From: Putridiphycobacter sp965230195
GTDB lineage: Bacteria; Bacteroidota; Bacteroidia; Flavobacteriales_D; Crocinitomicaceae
Length of the DNA: 64,000 bases
Direction: 5' to 3'
Assembly (NCBI GenBank): GCA_965230195.1
Contig: OZ245997.1
Span: 3,286,001-3,350,000, forward strand
Made by a program: the position numbers and the translations under genes. This document shows positions 16,222 through 26,800 of the stretch, one piece after another (position 1 is the stretch's first letter; each line of letters opens with the position of its first letter). Under the pieces are notes generated by a model. The model ran no database searches, was not told the DNA's origin, and worked only from the letters and a program-made list of their open reading frames with translations.

Positions 16222-17391
16222 TTAGTGAGACCTGTTTCTTTCAGAATCAATTTGTTTTTTAAACTGACTCGGGGTTAAACCTGTAGACTGTTTGAATATT
16301 CTGTTAAAAGTGGCTTTGGAATTAAATCCTGATTCAAAAGCAATCGCCAATAATGTTAGTGAGTCTGCTTCTCCAGATTTTACTCTTTGCTTAAAGGATT
16401 CAATCCTGAACCTGTTAACATATTCGTAAAAGTTTGAATCGAGATGATTATTAATCAGCTCAGAAAGTTTTTTCTCAGAAAGTGCCATTTTCCTGGCCAC
16501 CGTGTTTAAAGTAATACTTTCATCTTCAAATAATTTCTCATTTAAAAACAAATGCTCTAGCTTACCTTTAAGTACTTCAATTTCTGTTTGATCTTTAAGC
16601 AAAAATTGGTCTTTTTTGGTCTGGTTTTTATTGTTATCATTTGGAATTGTTTCCTGGGGCACAGTTTCTACTAGAAATACTGAAGTTTGATTAATCCCAA
16701 AGTAGCCAATATACCAGAGTAAACCAACCAGAAAAAAAGCATTAAGGTATATCAGGTGTTCTAATATTGGGAATATGCCGGCAATAATACCTGTTGAAAG
16801 GTCTAGTAATACAAAGAAGCCCACGCCTTTTAACCAAATGTTAAGCCAGTTTAAATCAACTTCAGAAAGAGAGGCATAGTTGTTTTTTACCAAGACTTTG
16901 TAACGTTTGAATAATTGATAACATTGATAAACGTAGTAACTCAGTAAAACTATTCCGGTCAAAGGTATTAATAGCAGTAAAATGGCAGAAGATTCAAGGA
17001 TTTCGCGTCTGAAATTAAGTATTAACCAAAAGGGTATACTGAAAGTTAGTAAACTTAGGTAAAACGGAAGTAATTCTTTTTTATATAATCTGGATAATGA
17101 GAGGTCAGGTTGATATATTGAACGAACATAATTAAGCAGAAGAGGACCCAGAGCGAATGGTAGAATAATAACAATTGGCAAAATATTAAAACGACTAACC
17201 AATTGGAGGGAGTATATGGACAGATAACCCAGGAAAATGAGTAGCAGGACAATAAGTATGAAGATCAAAATACGTTTTGATTTGCTCTTTTTCCAGTTTT
17301 TTCCTAATAGTAGTATCAGGAATAGTACAATACTAATCCCGGAGTAAGCAAAAAACACTAATAATTCATGAAAAAAGGATTCCACTACCAA
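16222..17391 (-). CDS. 7-TM AraC-family transcriptional regulator
   Basis: 389 residues. The N-terminal 240 residues hold about seven hydrophobic helices; the C-terminal 100 residues are an AraC DNA-binding domain, with ITLNTVARKMALSEKKLSEL for the first HTH and LLAIAFESGFNSKATFNRIF for the second, ending TPSQFKKQ. This membrane-bound regulator architecture is common in Bacteroidota and is thought to pass an envelope signal to DNA. The outer-membrane barrel and GLPGLI genes lie just upstream on the same strand and the CPBP protease just downstream. A near-consensus -7 box TATCTTTA is at 17408-17415. Confidence 0.85.
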   Translation of the reverse strand: MVVESFFHELLVFFAYSGISIVLFLILLLGKNWKKSKSKRILIFILIVLLLIFLGYLSIYSLQLVSRFNILPIVIILPFALGPLLLNYVRSIYQPDLSLSRLYKKELLPFYLSLLTFSIPFWLILNFRREILESSAILLLLIPLTGIVLLSYYVYQCYQLFKRYKVLVKNNYASLSEVDLNWLNIWLKGVGFFVLLDLSTGIIAGIFPILEHLIYLNAFFLVGLLWYIGYFGINQTSVFLVETVPQETIPNDNNKNQTKKDQFLLKDQTEIEVLKGKLEHLFLNEKLFEDESITLNTVARKMALSEKKLSELINNHLDSNFYEYVNRFRIESFKQRVKSGEADSLTLLAIAFESGFNSKATFNRIFKQSTGLTPSQFKKQIDSERNRSH

Positions 17392-17407
17392 TTAACTAAA
17401 TTCGGTT

Positions 17408-17415
17408 TAAAGATA
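17408..17415 (-). promoter_or_regulatory. -7-like box (TATCTTTA)
   Basis: Seven of the eight positions fit TAnnTTTG on the minus strand; 16 bp before the 7-TM regulator start. Confidence 0.35.
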
Positions 17416-17492
17416 AGAGAATAGAGGAGATGGGTGGAAAAGGATCCCTTCTTTTACTTAAACCAACAATAATAGATAACGGACTGGTAAGT

Positions 17493-20234
17493 TTATTGTT
17501 TACCCATATTCTGAAAAGAGTATTTAATGCCAATTAATGCATACCGACCCAGTGTTTGTGTGGTTTCCTGCTCATAAATATTTTGAAGGTAATACTGACT
17601 AATTCCGGTATTTTGATTCAATAAATCCTTACCTGATAAGTTAACCTGAAGTTTTCTGGACTCCAATAAATTAAGTCCTATACTAAAGTCAACCAGTAAT
17701 AATTCATTGTTGTTATCAAAATCAGGGTAGAAGAAATGTTTAGCTTTAGCATTTATCACCCAACGGTCTTTAAGTTTTAATGTCGCATCAGCATAATAGT
17801 TCCAGTTTTGAAAATCATTGTTAAAATTTTCATTGTCTTTATATTGGTTTAAAGAATAGTTGTAAGAGATACCTGTTCTTAAATCAATCACTTTTTTACC
17901 AATATTTTCTATTGAGATATCAGGGGTTACTGTATAGGTGGTATACTGATCCTGCAATCCATTAAGGTTAACAATTCCATTTGAAATGCTTCCGGAAGTT
18001 GACACACGAAATTTTGTTTTAAGGGCATGAACAGATGTCCCATAAACTATAAAAGAGTTGATACTTCTTTCATCCCCAAGGTTTTCAGGTGTAATTTCCT
18101 TGACATAAAACTGGTTCAGTGTCTGTGAATAAGTGATGTTATTTTGAACATAGGATCCCGAAATGGAAGCCATAAAGAAGGTAAAATTGTATTGATTGTA
18201 AGTTCTGTAATTCAATCTGAAATTGTGATTATACTCCGGGCTGAGGTTTGTATTTCCCAGAATAATTTCAGAAGGGTTAGTATTGTCCGGTAATGGTTGT
18301 AATTGGTTTAAAGTAGGTGCAGTGGTGGAGGTTTTGTAACTCATTCCGATACTACTTTTTTTATTAACATCCCAATCAAAAGTGATATTTGGCAATATAT
18401 AATTAAACGTTTTTGCCTCAGAAAATATTTGATCGCCGGACAGATTCAGGTTTTGGTATTTTGCCCCTACGGTAGTCCTGATTTGTTTTTTAATGAATTT
18501 ATGATTTAAACCAGCATTCAATTGTTGTTTATAATAATCACCATTAGCAGACAAAAAATCGTTTAGTATTTTATTATCAGCCTGTATGTCGAAAACTTCC
18601 TTGTTTCTTGTTTCAACGTCTCTGCCATAATCAAGATTTAATTGCAACAATTGATTTTTGGTCAGTGGTTCGGACCATTCCCAGTTTCCTTCAATTGTAT
18701 TAGTCTTTTGTAAAAGAAATTGGTCCTGATTAGTTAGGATATCAATGGGATTAGTACTGGTATAAATTCTGTTCAGATAATCCAGGCGTGTGGCTGCGTC
18801 ACTGTTAGTCAACTCGAAATTAAAACCACCACCTGTATATCGTCCGGCTTTCTTAAACTTTTTTCGGTAATCAGCACGCAATGAATAATCATATTGTGTA
18901 TCGTTCTGATTAAGTGTTGTATTAAAATCACTGGCTGGTTGCCCCGACCGACTGGAGTTTAAAGTAAAATTATTGTTTAAATAATCAGTATTGTTCCAGC
19001 TCCCTGATAAATCAATATTCAAAAAGTGGGTGGAGTCAAATTTTTGTTCAAAATGAATATTTCCTCTGTTATTTAAAGTATTACTGTTCTGTCCAACAAC
19101 TTCATTGGTCAGTATGGTTGAATCAGTAAAGTAGGTTTCCCTCTCTAACGTTTTATCGTAATTTTTGTCAAAGCTGTTTAGAAAGATGGAAGAGGAGAGT
19201 GTAGTATTTTTACTGGGGGAATAGTTAAAATTGAAACCGGAGGCGTGGGTATTCAGGAAACCATCATCAGCGCCGCCACCATTAACATTAAGACCGCCGG
19301 TGTTAAAACTCATCCCTCCAGAGCGCATCATGTTTTGTATTCCTCCCATAAAATTGGCGTAGTCTGAAAAAGTAAAACCAGTTTCATTAATATTATTTGA
19401 CATCCCGATAACAGAGAGTTGCCATTTATCCTTAAAATAATGAATATTACCTTTTGATTTATATCTCAGGGTGTTACTGATTGGTAGTTCTGTTCCGCCC
19501 GCTAGTTCAATGTTTCCGAAATACCCTTTTTTATGCGAATCTTTTAGCTTTAGATTGATGGTTGGTGACTCACTACCATCATCAACACCTGTGAATTCCG
19601 ACATATCCGATTTTTTATCGAATACCTGGACCTTTGACACGGAATTAGCAGGTAGATTTTTTGTTGCAATTGTTGCGTCTTCCCCAAAAAACTTTTCACC
19701 ATCCACTAAAACCTGTTCAACTTCTTCTCCCTGAACTTTTACAGTTCCATCTTCCTCGACTTCAACACCGGGAAGCTGTTTCAATAAGTCTTCAACCACT
19801 TCATGTTCCTTAACTTCGAAGGCTCTTGAATCATACTCAATGGTATCTCCTTTTATTTGTATCGGAACATAATGTCCTTCAACAACCACCTCATCCAGCA
19901 TTTTGGGTTTTAGAGTAATTGAACCCAGTTCAATATTACCGGAATTTTCTTTTACTGTTATTGGTTTTTCATAGGGCAAATAACCAAAAAAAGAAGCTTT
20001 TAACAAGTAATTCCCTGTCTTAACATAATTTAAATTAAAAATGCCCTCCTTGTTTGTAATAGAATAGGTTTTGAGAATTGAATCCTGTGCACCAATTAAC
20101 ATGACTGATGCGCCGGCAATGATTTCTTCTTTATCCGATAATACCTTACCGGAAATTTTTATGGATTGTGAGAATGTACTATCCGTAAAGGCTAATAAGA
20201 GCAATAAGACAGTTGATTTAATTATAAGTTTCAT
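17493..20234 (-). CDS. Outer-membrane beta-barrel protein (TonB-receptor-like) with carboxypeptidase-regulatory domain
   Basis: 913 residues. Signal peptide (1-22), then a CarboxypepD_reg-like domain (about 25-110, ISGKVLSDKEEIIAGASVML ... GNYLLKASFFGY), then a plug-like region (VVEDLLKQLPGVEVEEDG, QVLVDGEKFFGEDATIAT) and a C-terminal barrel of aromatic-ended strands (OMP_b-brl_3 type), ending ALIGIKYSFQN. Such proteins resemble TonB-dependent receptors; no TonB box is clear to me. It sits 5 bp behind a GLPGLI gene, a pairing seen widely in Flavobacteriia. Ligand unknown. Confidence 0.85.
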   Translation of the reverse strand: MKLIIKSTVLLLLLAFTDSTFSQSIKISGKVLSDKEEIIAGASVMLIGAQDSILKTYSITNKEGIFNLNYVKTGNYLLKASFFGYLPYEKPITVKENSGNIELGSITLKPKMLDEVVVEGHYVPIQIKGDTIEYDSRAFEVKEHEVVEDLLKQLPGVEVEEDGTVKVQGEEVEQVLVDGEKFFGEDATIATKNLPANSVSKVQVFDKKSDMSEFTGVDDGSESPTINLKLKDSHKKGYFGNIELAGGTELPISNTLRYKSKGNIHYFKDKWQLSVIGMSNNINETGFTFSDYANFMGGIQNMMRSGGMSFNTGGLNVNGGGADDGFLNTHASGFNFNYSPSKNTTLSSSIFLNSFDKNYDKTLERETYFTDSTILTNEVVGQNSNTLNNRGNIHFEQKFDSTHFLNIDLSGSWNNTDYLNNNFTLNSSRSGQPASDFNTTLNQNDTQYDYSLRADYRKKFKKAGRYTGGGFNFELTNSDAATRLDYLNRIYTSTNPIDILTNQDQFLLQKTNTIEGNWEWSEPLTKNQLLQLNLDYGRDVETRNKEVFDIQADNKILNDFLSANGDYYKQQLNAGLNHKFIKKQIRTTVGAKYQNLNLSGDQIFSEAKTFNYILPNITFDWDVNKKSSIGMSYKTSTTAPTLNQLQPLPDNTNPSEIILGNTNLSPEYNHNFRLNYRTYNQYNFTFFMASISGSYVQNNITYSQTLNQFYVKEITPENLGDERSINSFIVYGTSVHALKTKFRVSTSGSISNGIVNLNGLQDQYTTYTVTPDISIENIGKKVIDLRTGISYNYSLNQYKDNENFNNDFQNWNYYADATLKLKDRWVINAKAKHFFYPDFDNNNELLLVDFSIGLNLLESRKLQVNLSGKDLLNQNTGISQYYLQNIYEQETTQTLGRYALIGIKYSFQNMGKQ

Positions 20235-20239
20235 CAGAA

Positions 20240-21010
20240 TTATTTAGTAATCATAATATGTCCCGGACCGCCGCCATGACCTTCCCATTGTTTTTTCATC
20301 TGCTCCATCTTCTTTTTTACCATTTCGGTATACTCTTCCTCTGTCACTACTTTTCCTTTCTTAGGTTTGGATATTTCATCTTTCTCCAAAGAGCGCATAA
20401 CTATATTTGAAAGTGTAATTTCAGTATGCCCCTCGTTAATATTTAAGTGAACGATTAATCCCGGAAGTCCGCCATATCCTGCCGGTCCTGAGGATATTGG
20501 TATTTCGGGCGTAAACCAGGCCACTACTTTAGAACTGTCTCCTTCCTCCGGAATAAATTCCGCCTTCATACAGTTCATCCCCGATACTTCTTTCATTTCT
20601 CCGGTCAGTTTCCATTTATCTACGTGAATCGAATCTTTAATTAAGAATATTTTATCCATAAATTCTTTTTTCTTAATCACTTGCTTTGTTGTTGTATTGG
20701 TATAAATCACATCTTCGGGCGGGGCCATTCTTTTTACCATGAATTTGGGGCCATGACCTTCATCACCAAAATTTGCCTCAGCTGTTTCCTCTTCTTCAAC
20801 ATTTTGATACAGTGTTTCTTCGTTATTAAAGAGCAGGTTATTTTTTAGTTCCATGAATTCCGGCATAAATTCACGTAACATATCGCCTCTTCCGCCTTCA
20901 GGTAAGTTTTTATGCATGTTAATTTTCGTGGTATAAAATGCTTCTCCGGATAATTGTGAAAACAATATGGTAGAAGTACATATTGCAAGGATGAAGATTA
21001 GATTTTTCAT
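20240..21010 (-). CDS. GLPGLI family protein
   Basis: 256 residues with a signal peptide (1-18). The name-giving motif occurs as YGGLPGLIVHLNI near residue 180, preceded by CMKAEF and VVAWFTPEIPISSGP, exactly as in the Bacteroidota-specific GLPGLI family. The tail is Lys/Gly-rich (KKMEQMKKQWEGHGGGPGHI). The protein is exported, probably periplasmic or surface, with unknown biochemical role; family members are repeatedly encoded beside outer-membrane barrel proteins, as here. Confidence 0.9.
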   Translation of the reverse strand: MKNLIFILAICTSTILFSQLSGEAFYTTKINMHKNLPEGGRGDMLREFMPEFMELKNNLLFNNEETLYQNVEEEETAEANFGDEGHGPKFMVKRMAPPEDVIYTNTTTKQVIKKKEFMDKIFLIKDSIHVDKWKLTGEMKEVSGMNCMKAEFIPEEGDSSKVVAWFTPEIPISSGPAGYGGLPGLIVHLNINEGHTEITLSNIVMRSLEKDEISKPKKGKVVTEEEYTEMVKKKMEQMKKQWEGHGGGPGHIMITK

Positions 21011-21070
21011 AGATTTTTATTATTGATGTTTTTTAGACCGGTTAATTTTTAAAAGGTTTAAAGAATAATC

Positions 21071-21078
21071 CAAAAATA
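21071..21078 (-). promoter_or_regulatory. -7 box (TATTTTTG) of the GLPGLI operon
   Basis: Exact TAnnTTTG on the minus strand, 60 bp before the GLPGLI start. Confidence 0.5.
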
Positions 21079-21135
21079 GCTTACTTTTTTATGCAAAGGG
21101 GTTAAAAAAGGTTAATGTATATTTTTTAGGCACAA

Positions 21136-21161
21136 AAAAAGCTGCCTTCAGGCAGCTTTTT
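21136..21161. terminator. Rho-independent terminator of sucD
   Basis: AAAAAGCTGCC-TTCA-GGCAGCTTTTT: perfect stem with A/T tails on both sides. It lies 22 bp after the sucD stop and works in that direction (and possibly in the other). Confidence 0.9.
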
Positions 21162-21182
21162 GAATATCAATAAGGTAGAAAA

Positions 21183-22061
21183 TTAAGCTGTAACACCTAA
21201 TACTTCTGCCATTTTCTTTCCTATATCAGCTGGAGAGTCAACAACGTGAACACCACAAGATCTCAAAATTCTTTTCTTAGCTTCTGCAGTGTCATCCTCA
21301 CCACCAACAATTGCACCGGCATGTCCCATTGTTCTTCCTGCAGGTGCGGTTACACCGGCAATAAATCCTACAACAGGTTTTGTACCATTTTCTTTAATCC
21401 ATTCAGCAGCCTGAGCTTCAAGGTTACCTCCAATTTCACCAATCATCACAATCCCTTCTGTTTCATCATCTGCCATTAATAACTGAACTGCTTCTTTTGT
21501 TGTTGTACCAATAATCGGATCTCCACCAATACCAATAGCAGTAGTCACACCCATTCCGGCTTTCACCACCTGGTCAGCCGCTTCGTAAGTTAAAGTTCCT
21601 GATTTCGAAACAATTCCAATTTTACCCTTTTTAAAGATAAAGCCTGGCATAATTCCAACTTTAGCACCATCAGCAGTAATAACTCCCGGGCAATTTGGTC
21701 CGATTAAAGTACAATCGTAAGATGAAATATACTCTTTTGCCTGAATCATATCTTTTACAGGAATACCTTCAGTAATAGCAATGATTACCTTAATTCCTGC
21801 GTTAGCTGCCTCCATAATGGCGTCAGCTGCAAATGCAGGTGGTACAAAAATGATACTTACGTCAGCACCGGTTTTTTCAACTGCTTCAGAAACTGAATTG
21901 AATACTGGTCTGTCTAAATGTGTTTGTCCTCCTTTTCCGGGAGTCACACCACCAACAACATTGGTTCCAAACTCGATCATTTGACCGGCGTGGAAAGTTC
22001 CTTCACCGCCCGTAAATCCCTGAACGATAACTTTTGAATCTCTATTAACTAATACTGACAT
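21183..22061 (-). CDS. sucD: Succinate--CoA ligase [ADP-forming] subunit alpha
   Basis: 292 residues, the normal length. The CoA-binding domain starts VLVNRDSKVIVQGFTGGEGT with TGGEG/TPGKGG loops, LIGPNCPGVI follows, and the catalytic phospho-histidine is H247 in MGHAGAIVGG. With SucC it converts succinyl-CoA to succinate with formation of ATP in the TCA cycle. sucC is not in this window; in many Bacteroidota the two subunits are separate genes. A promoter -7 box and a terminator bracket it, so it is monocistronic. Confidence 0.97.
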   Translation of the reverse strand: MSVLVNRDSKVIVQGFTGGEGTFHAGQMIEFGTNVVGGVTPGKGGQTHLDRPVFNSVSEAVEKTGADVSIIFVPPAFAADAIMEAANAGIKVIIAITEGIPVKDMIQAKEYISSYDCTLIGPNCPGVITADGAKVGIMPGFIFKKGKIGIVSKSGTLTYEAADQVVKAGMGVTTAIGIGGDPIIGTTTKEAVQLLMADDETEGIVMIGEIGGNLEAQAAEWIKENGTKPVVGFIAGVTAPAGRTMGHAGAIVGGEDDTAEAKKRILRSCGVHVVDSPADIGKKMAEVLGVTA

Positions 22062-22084
22062 GTTTAATTTTATTATTTGAACCT

Positions 22085-22092
22085 CAAAAATA
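22085..22092 (-). promoter_or_regulatory. -7 box (TATTTTTG) of sucD
   Basis: Exact TAnnTTTG on the minus strand, 23 bp before the sucD ATG. Confidence 0.6.
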
Positions 22093-22272
22093 GAGGTTTG
22101 ATTTCGTTATCGCAAGACTTTTTTACGTTTTTATTCACAATTAATCGTGCAATGCAATCAACGTTGTTTATAGGTTTATTTAATTTGGATTGATATCCTT
22201 TATACTGGTATAAAAACAATCAATTTGATGAAACTTTTAAGACTTATTACATTTGTTTAAAACTTAAATAAC

Positions 22273-22740
22273 ATGAAGAATAGCATAGGATTAGACCTTA
22301 AAAAGTCACAGAAATTATCAAAAAAATTAAATAATTTATTAGCAAATTACCAGGTGTTTTACCAAAACTTAAGAGGGTTTCACTGGAACATTAAAGGAAA
22401 CAAATTTTTTGAGTTACACTTAAAGTTTGAGGAGTTGTACAATGATGCGGTTATCAAGGTTGATGAAATCGCTGAAAGAATCTTAACATTAGGTGGCACA
22501 CCTCTGCATACATTTGAAGATTATTTAAAAACAGCCGAAATTAAATCGGTAAAAAAAGACAGAGTTGACGAAAAAGCGGTAAAGGATGTAATTAAGAATT
22601 TCTCAATTTTGATTCAAAACGAAAGGGAAATTTTAAATCTTGCAGGTGAGGCAGATGATGAAGGAACAGCAAGCCAGATGAGCGATTATATTGTAGAGAC
22701 TGAAAAAACATTGTGGATGTTAAATTCCTATATCGGATAA
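22273..22740 (+). CDS. dps: Dps-family ferritin-like DNA-binding protein
   Basis: 155 residues. The intersubunit ferroxidase ligands are all present with the correct spacing: H37 (FHWNIKG), H49, D64 and E68 (VDEIAERI). The hydrophobic helices and a Lys-rich N-terminus (KKSQKLSKKLNN) fit the DNA-binding Dps type. The dodecamer stores iron, detoxifies hydrogen peroxide and compacts DNA in stress. No OxyR or other operator is obvious upstream. A terminator follows. It is a separate unit. Confidence 0.95.
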   Translation: MKNSIGLDLKKSQKLSKKLNNLLANYQVFYQNLRGFHWNIKGNKFFELHLKFEELYNDAVIKVDEIAERILTLGGTPLHTFEDYLKTAEIKSVKKDRVDEKAVKDVIKNFSILIQNEREILNLAGEADDEGTASQMSDYIVETEKTLWMLNSYIG

Positions 22741-22750
22741 AAAATATAGA

Positions 22751-22788
22751 AAGGGACTATTTCAAAACAGAGGTAGTTCCTTAATTTT
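22751..22788 (+). terminator. Rho-independent terminator of dps
   Basis: AAGGGACTA (22751-22759) pairs with TAGTTCCTT (22774-22782) with one G-T pair, followed by AATTTTTG. Confidence 0.65.
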
Positions 22789-22833
22789 TGTTTGGTTTTC
22801 GGGGGCTCCCGGCTTGGCAGCTTTAAATTCTAA

Positions 22834-23640
22834 TTAGGATATAGGAATTGACACCAGACTTTTAATCGGGTTTGGATGGATGAATTGATAATCCAGTTCA
22901 GACTCAAGTCTGGAACCTGAAATCAATTTTCCGGAAGAGAGATTACCGTTTTCAAATGAAGGTTCGGAACGCCCCACTGCCCTAAATGCTGTTTTGTAGA
23001 AGTCCCGCCTTGTAGGGTGTTCAGGTGCTGTACCGTTAAAGGTATTCGGAAAAGAATCTTTCTTTATAATCCTTTCAATAATTTGTATGCAGTCTTCAAG
23101 GTGAATAAAATTAATTGGTCTGTCAGGATTAGGTATTGGTTTTTCGTGTTTAAAAAAACGGCCGGGATGTCTGCCAGGACCAAACAAACCTGAGAACCTG
23201 AGAATAGTGGTTTGAAAATGTGCCGCCTGGAACAGTTTCTCAATTTTTACCAGTGCTGAGTCAGTTTTTAAGCTTGAGTCTTCAGTAATGTCATGGTCTG
23301 AGTTCTCATAAACCGAAGTTGAGCTAATAAATACTACTCGTTTTACATTATACTTAATAATATCAGCAATAAGTTGCTTATAATCTGATACCGTTTTATG
23401 TGGGGTGGCTATGATTAAAGTATCGGTATCAAAAAAAGGTTCGGGTAAATGATCATTATTTTGAAAGTCAAAAAGGAACGGCTGAATGTCGTTTTGAGCA
23501 AGGATGTTTAACTTAGCTTTGTTAGTAGTTGTGCCTTTCACCTTATAATTCAGTTGAATGAGTTTGTTGGCAAGGGGAAGCCCCAACCAGCCACAACCTA
23601 TAATACTGATGTTTTTATTGTTTATCATAAAAGGTTTCAA
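22834..23640 (-). CDS. NAD(P)-binding epimerase/SDR-like protein (YeeZ-like)
   Basis: 268 residues. ISIIGCGWLGLPLANKLI near the N-terminus is a Rossmann loop with the GxGxLG pattern typical of YeeZ-type extended SDR proteins, followed by FISSTSVYE and LRFSGLFGPGRHPGR, a sugar-nucleotide-epimerase-like substrate loop. A Met at residue 5 is an alternative start. The usual catalytic YxxxK is not seen in its normal context, so the enzyme activity is unproven. It stands alone, transcribed away from dps. Confidence 0.75.
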   Translation of the reverse strand: MKPFMINNKNISIIGCGWLGLPLANKLIQLNYKVKGTTTNKAKLNILAQNDIQPFLFDFQNNDHLPEPFFDTDTLIIATPHKTVSDYKQLIADIIKYNVKRVVFISSTSVYENSDHDITEDSSLKTDSALVKIEKLFQAAHFQTTILRFSGLFGPGRHPGRFFKHEKPIPNPDRPINFIHLEDCIQIIERIIKKDSFPNTFNGTAPEHPTRRDFYKTAFRAVGRSEPSFENGNLSSGKLISGSRLESELDYQFIHPNPIKSLVSIPIS

Positions 23641-23860
23641 CGTAAAAATCCTTTATTAGTCCGGCAAGCTTTAGAGGAAACAAACTGGACTGAAATTGAT
23701 TACAAATTTAATCTTATAAATTGTAAAACAATGCTATTTGAAATGTCGTGATGGATGTTTTTTAGTTAAAATTATATAAATCACCCTTTTAGTATTATTT
23801 TAGTAGCTTTATTGAATTATATTCATAACTTGATATTAAGTTCTCCAGCGCTGAAACAGA

Positions 23861-26800
23861 ATGGTATTAAAAAAGATCAATCCAAAAATATGTCGAATTT
23901 GCATAAGATTTGGGACAGGTTTTTATGTGCTGATCTCCTTATTTCTGGCTGGGTGTGCGCAGGTTGATGATCATAAAACGACTTCAAATAACTTTTTGTA
24001 TTCTGAAGTTCCGATAGCTGCAGTTGATTTAAAGAAGGGATACCATTATAATGTATTAACCAATGATACAATTGAAGCTTTAATCAGTGAAAAAGGAGAA
24101 GAAATTTTAACCGGGGTACCAGTTAAGGCAAATGGAAAATACATTTATTCGGACTCAGTTGCCAGGCCTTTTGTACGACAGTTATCACCGCCATTACTCA
24201 CTGTAAACCCTCATAAAAATGTCAATATTATTCCTAAGAACCTGCCAACTGTTGTTGTCAATAAAAATGCTTTAACGCAAATTGATACAACATTACACAA
24301 AGATTTTATTCTGACTGGTGAAACGGGTGACACCATACCAACCGGTATTCCAATACCGGTATCAGGGTCTCAAAAAAAAGTGATACAACCAAAATTGGTT
24401 AAAGCATTTCCCCCACGATTTAAGGATAATGTTTTAAATAACATGAAATATCTTGATGTAGACCAGGGAATGTCCTCTTCTTATGTTTTGTCAATGCTTC
24501 AGGACAAAAGAGGAGATATTTGGTTTGGCACATGGGGCGGTGGTGTAAGTTGGTATGACGGACATTCTTTTAAACATTTTTCAAAAGAAAATGGATTAAC
24601 GGATAATACAATATGGGCCATTCATGAGGACAGAAAAGGAAATATATGGTTTGGTACCAATAAACAAGGGGTGATTTGTTATGATGGGATATCATTTACT
24701 TATTACCAGGAAAAAGATGGACTTTGTCATAATTCGATTAGGTGTATTTTAGAGGATAACCAGGGGAATTTATGGTTTGGATCAGATGGAGGAGGAGCAA
24801 CAAGGTATGATGGTCATTCCTTTGTTAATTATACACGAAAAGAAGGATTAGGGAGTAATGTGATATGGTCAATGATTGAAGATGCTTCGGGGCGCATTTG
24901 GTTCGGCTCATATGGAGGAGGTGCAACCTGTTATTCGCCTGACTATTTATCAGAAGAAGGTGCACAGTATTTATACTATAATCATGAACAGGGACTGTCA
25001 AATGATACTGTTCTGTCGCTATTAGAGGACCGTTTTGGAAATATCTGGATTGGTACCCGAAATAATGGTGTGAATTGTTTTGATGGTAACGTTATCACCC
25101 ATTACTCTGTGTTGGAAGGGCTAAGTGATAATTCAGTTTGGGATATGGTGGAAGACCATCATGGTAATATTTGGTTTGCAACCGAATTTGGTGGTATATG
25201 TTGTAAGAAAGGGGATCGTTTTGTTTATTTTACCACTGGTGAAGGATTGTGTCATAATACTATACTGACAATGATTGAGGATGCCAATGGTGGTATATGG
25301 TGTGGTTCTAATGGTGGAGGGGTGAGCCAGTATAACGAAGATTCATTTTCACATTTTATTCTGGATGAATGTCGGGGTAATACCTCGGTAAGAGCAATAG
25401 AAAAGGATAAAAACGGTGATGTATGGTTTGCAATTACCGGTGGTGGTGTATGTCAATACAGGGATTCTGTTATTTCTCAGTTTACAGAAAGCGAGGGATT
25501 GATATCCAATTATATCATGTTTATTATGAATGACAGCCGGGGCAACCTTTGGTTTGCATCTTTTAATAATGGTGTTGCTTGTTATGATGGAAAAGAATTA
25601 AAACACTATACAAGGGAACAGGGCTTGTGCAGTAATGCTGTTATTTCTATTCTGGAAGATAGTAATGGTAATATATGGTTTGGAACAAACGGAGGGGGCG
25701 TTAGTTGCTATAACCCCAGGGCCAAAACAGATAATAATATCCCTTTGTTTACTAATTATACCCAGGAGGGAGGGCTGACGAGTAACTTAGTATTCTCATT
25801 ATTGGAGGACAAGACAGGAAATATTTGGATGGGAACCTATGGCGGTGGAATTACACGATATACAGCACCCGGTTTGAAAGACGGACATTTTATCCATTTT
25901 ACTGAAAAGGAAGGTTTGAGTGATAATGTGGTTTCTGCCATACATGAAGATGCTAAAGGGAACATATGGATTGGTACAAATCATGGTGTTAATATTTATA
26001 CGCATGATTCCATAGTCTACTATACCGAAAAACAAGGGTTAAGCAATAATATAGTTCAATCAATTATTGAGGATCAGGATCATCATTTTTGGGTTGGAAC
26101 TGATGCCGGTTTAAATCAACTGACTTATTGTACCGAAGAGAATACTTCGGAAGGTGTAATGGTTGAAGAAATCCGAAAGCTTCACATTAAAAGTTTTCTT
26201 AAGCAGGATGGGTTGAAAGGGCAAAGTTTTTTTTCTAATAGTGTTTTTCTGGATACCAATGTGCAATTGTGGTGGGGAAGTGAAAATGGAATAGAAAAAA
26301 TTGATCTGACTTATTCTTCAAATAGTAGTAAACCTTTGGTAACTCAACTGAATTCACTTGAAATTAATGAACAGATTATTAATTATAATGAGGTTTCAGA
26401 TCAATCCTTTAAAGGCGTTATTTTTGATTCCGTTCAAAAATTCTCCAATTATGCCCATCATCTTGAAATGCCTCATCATATTAACCATTTAACTTTCCAT
26501 TTTTCAGCAGTTGATTGGCTAACTCCGCATGATATTCGATACAGTTATATGATTGAGGGTTTAAATGATGTTTGGAGTAAAGCCAGTTCTGAAAATAAAG
26601 CGGATTACAGAAATATTCCTTATGGTTCATATATATTTAAAGTCAGGGCTGTTTCCAAGGGAGAAAACTGGGGGGAAGTATTTTCATACCCATTCACAAT
26701 TCATCCACCCTGGTGGCAAACCTGGTGGGCCAGGGGGATTTATATTTTGTTATTATGGCTTGGCATATTTTTGTTTTCCAGATGGCGAACACTTAAGCTC

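Noticed and set aside
16210..16231. GTCTCA...TGAGAC inverted repeat as an operator.
   Set aside because: Only 6 bp per arm, overlapping the end of a coding region; too short to support.
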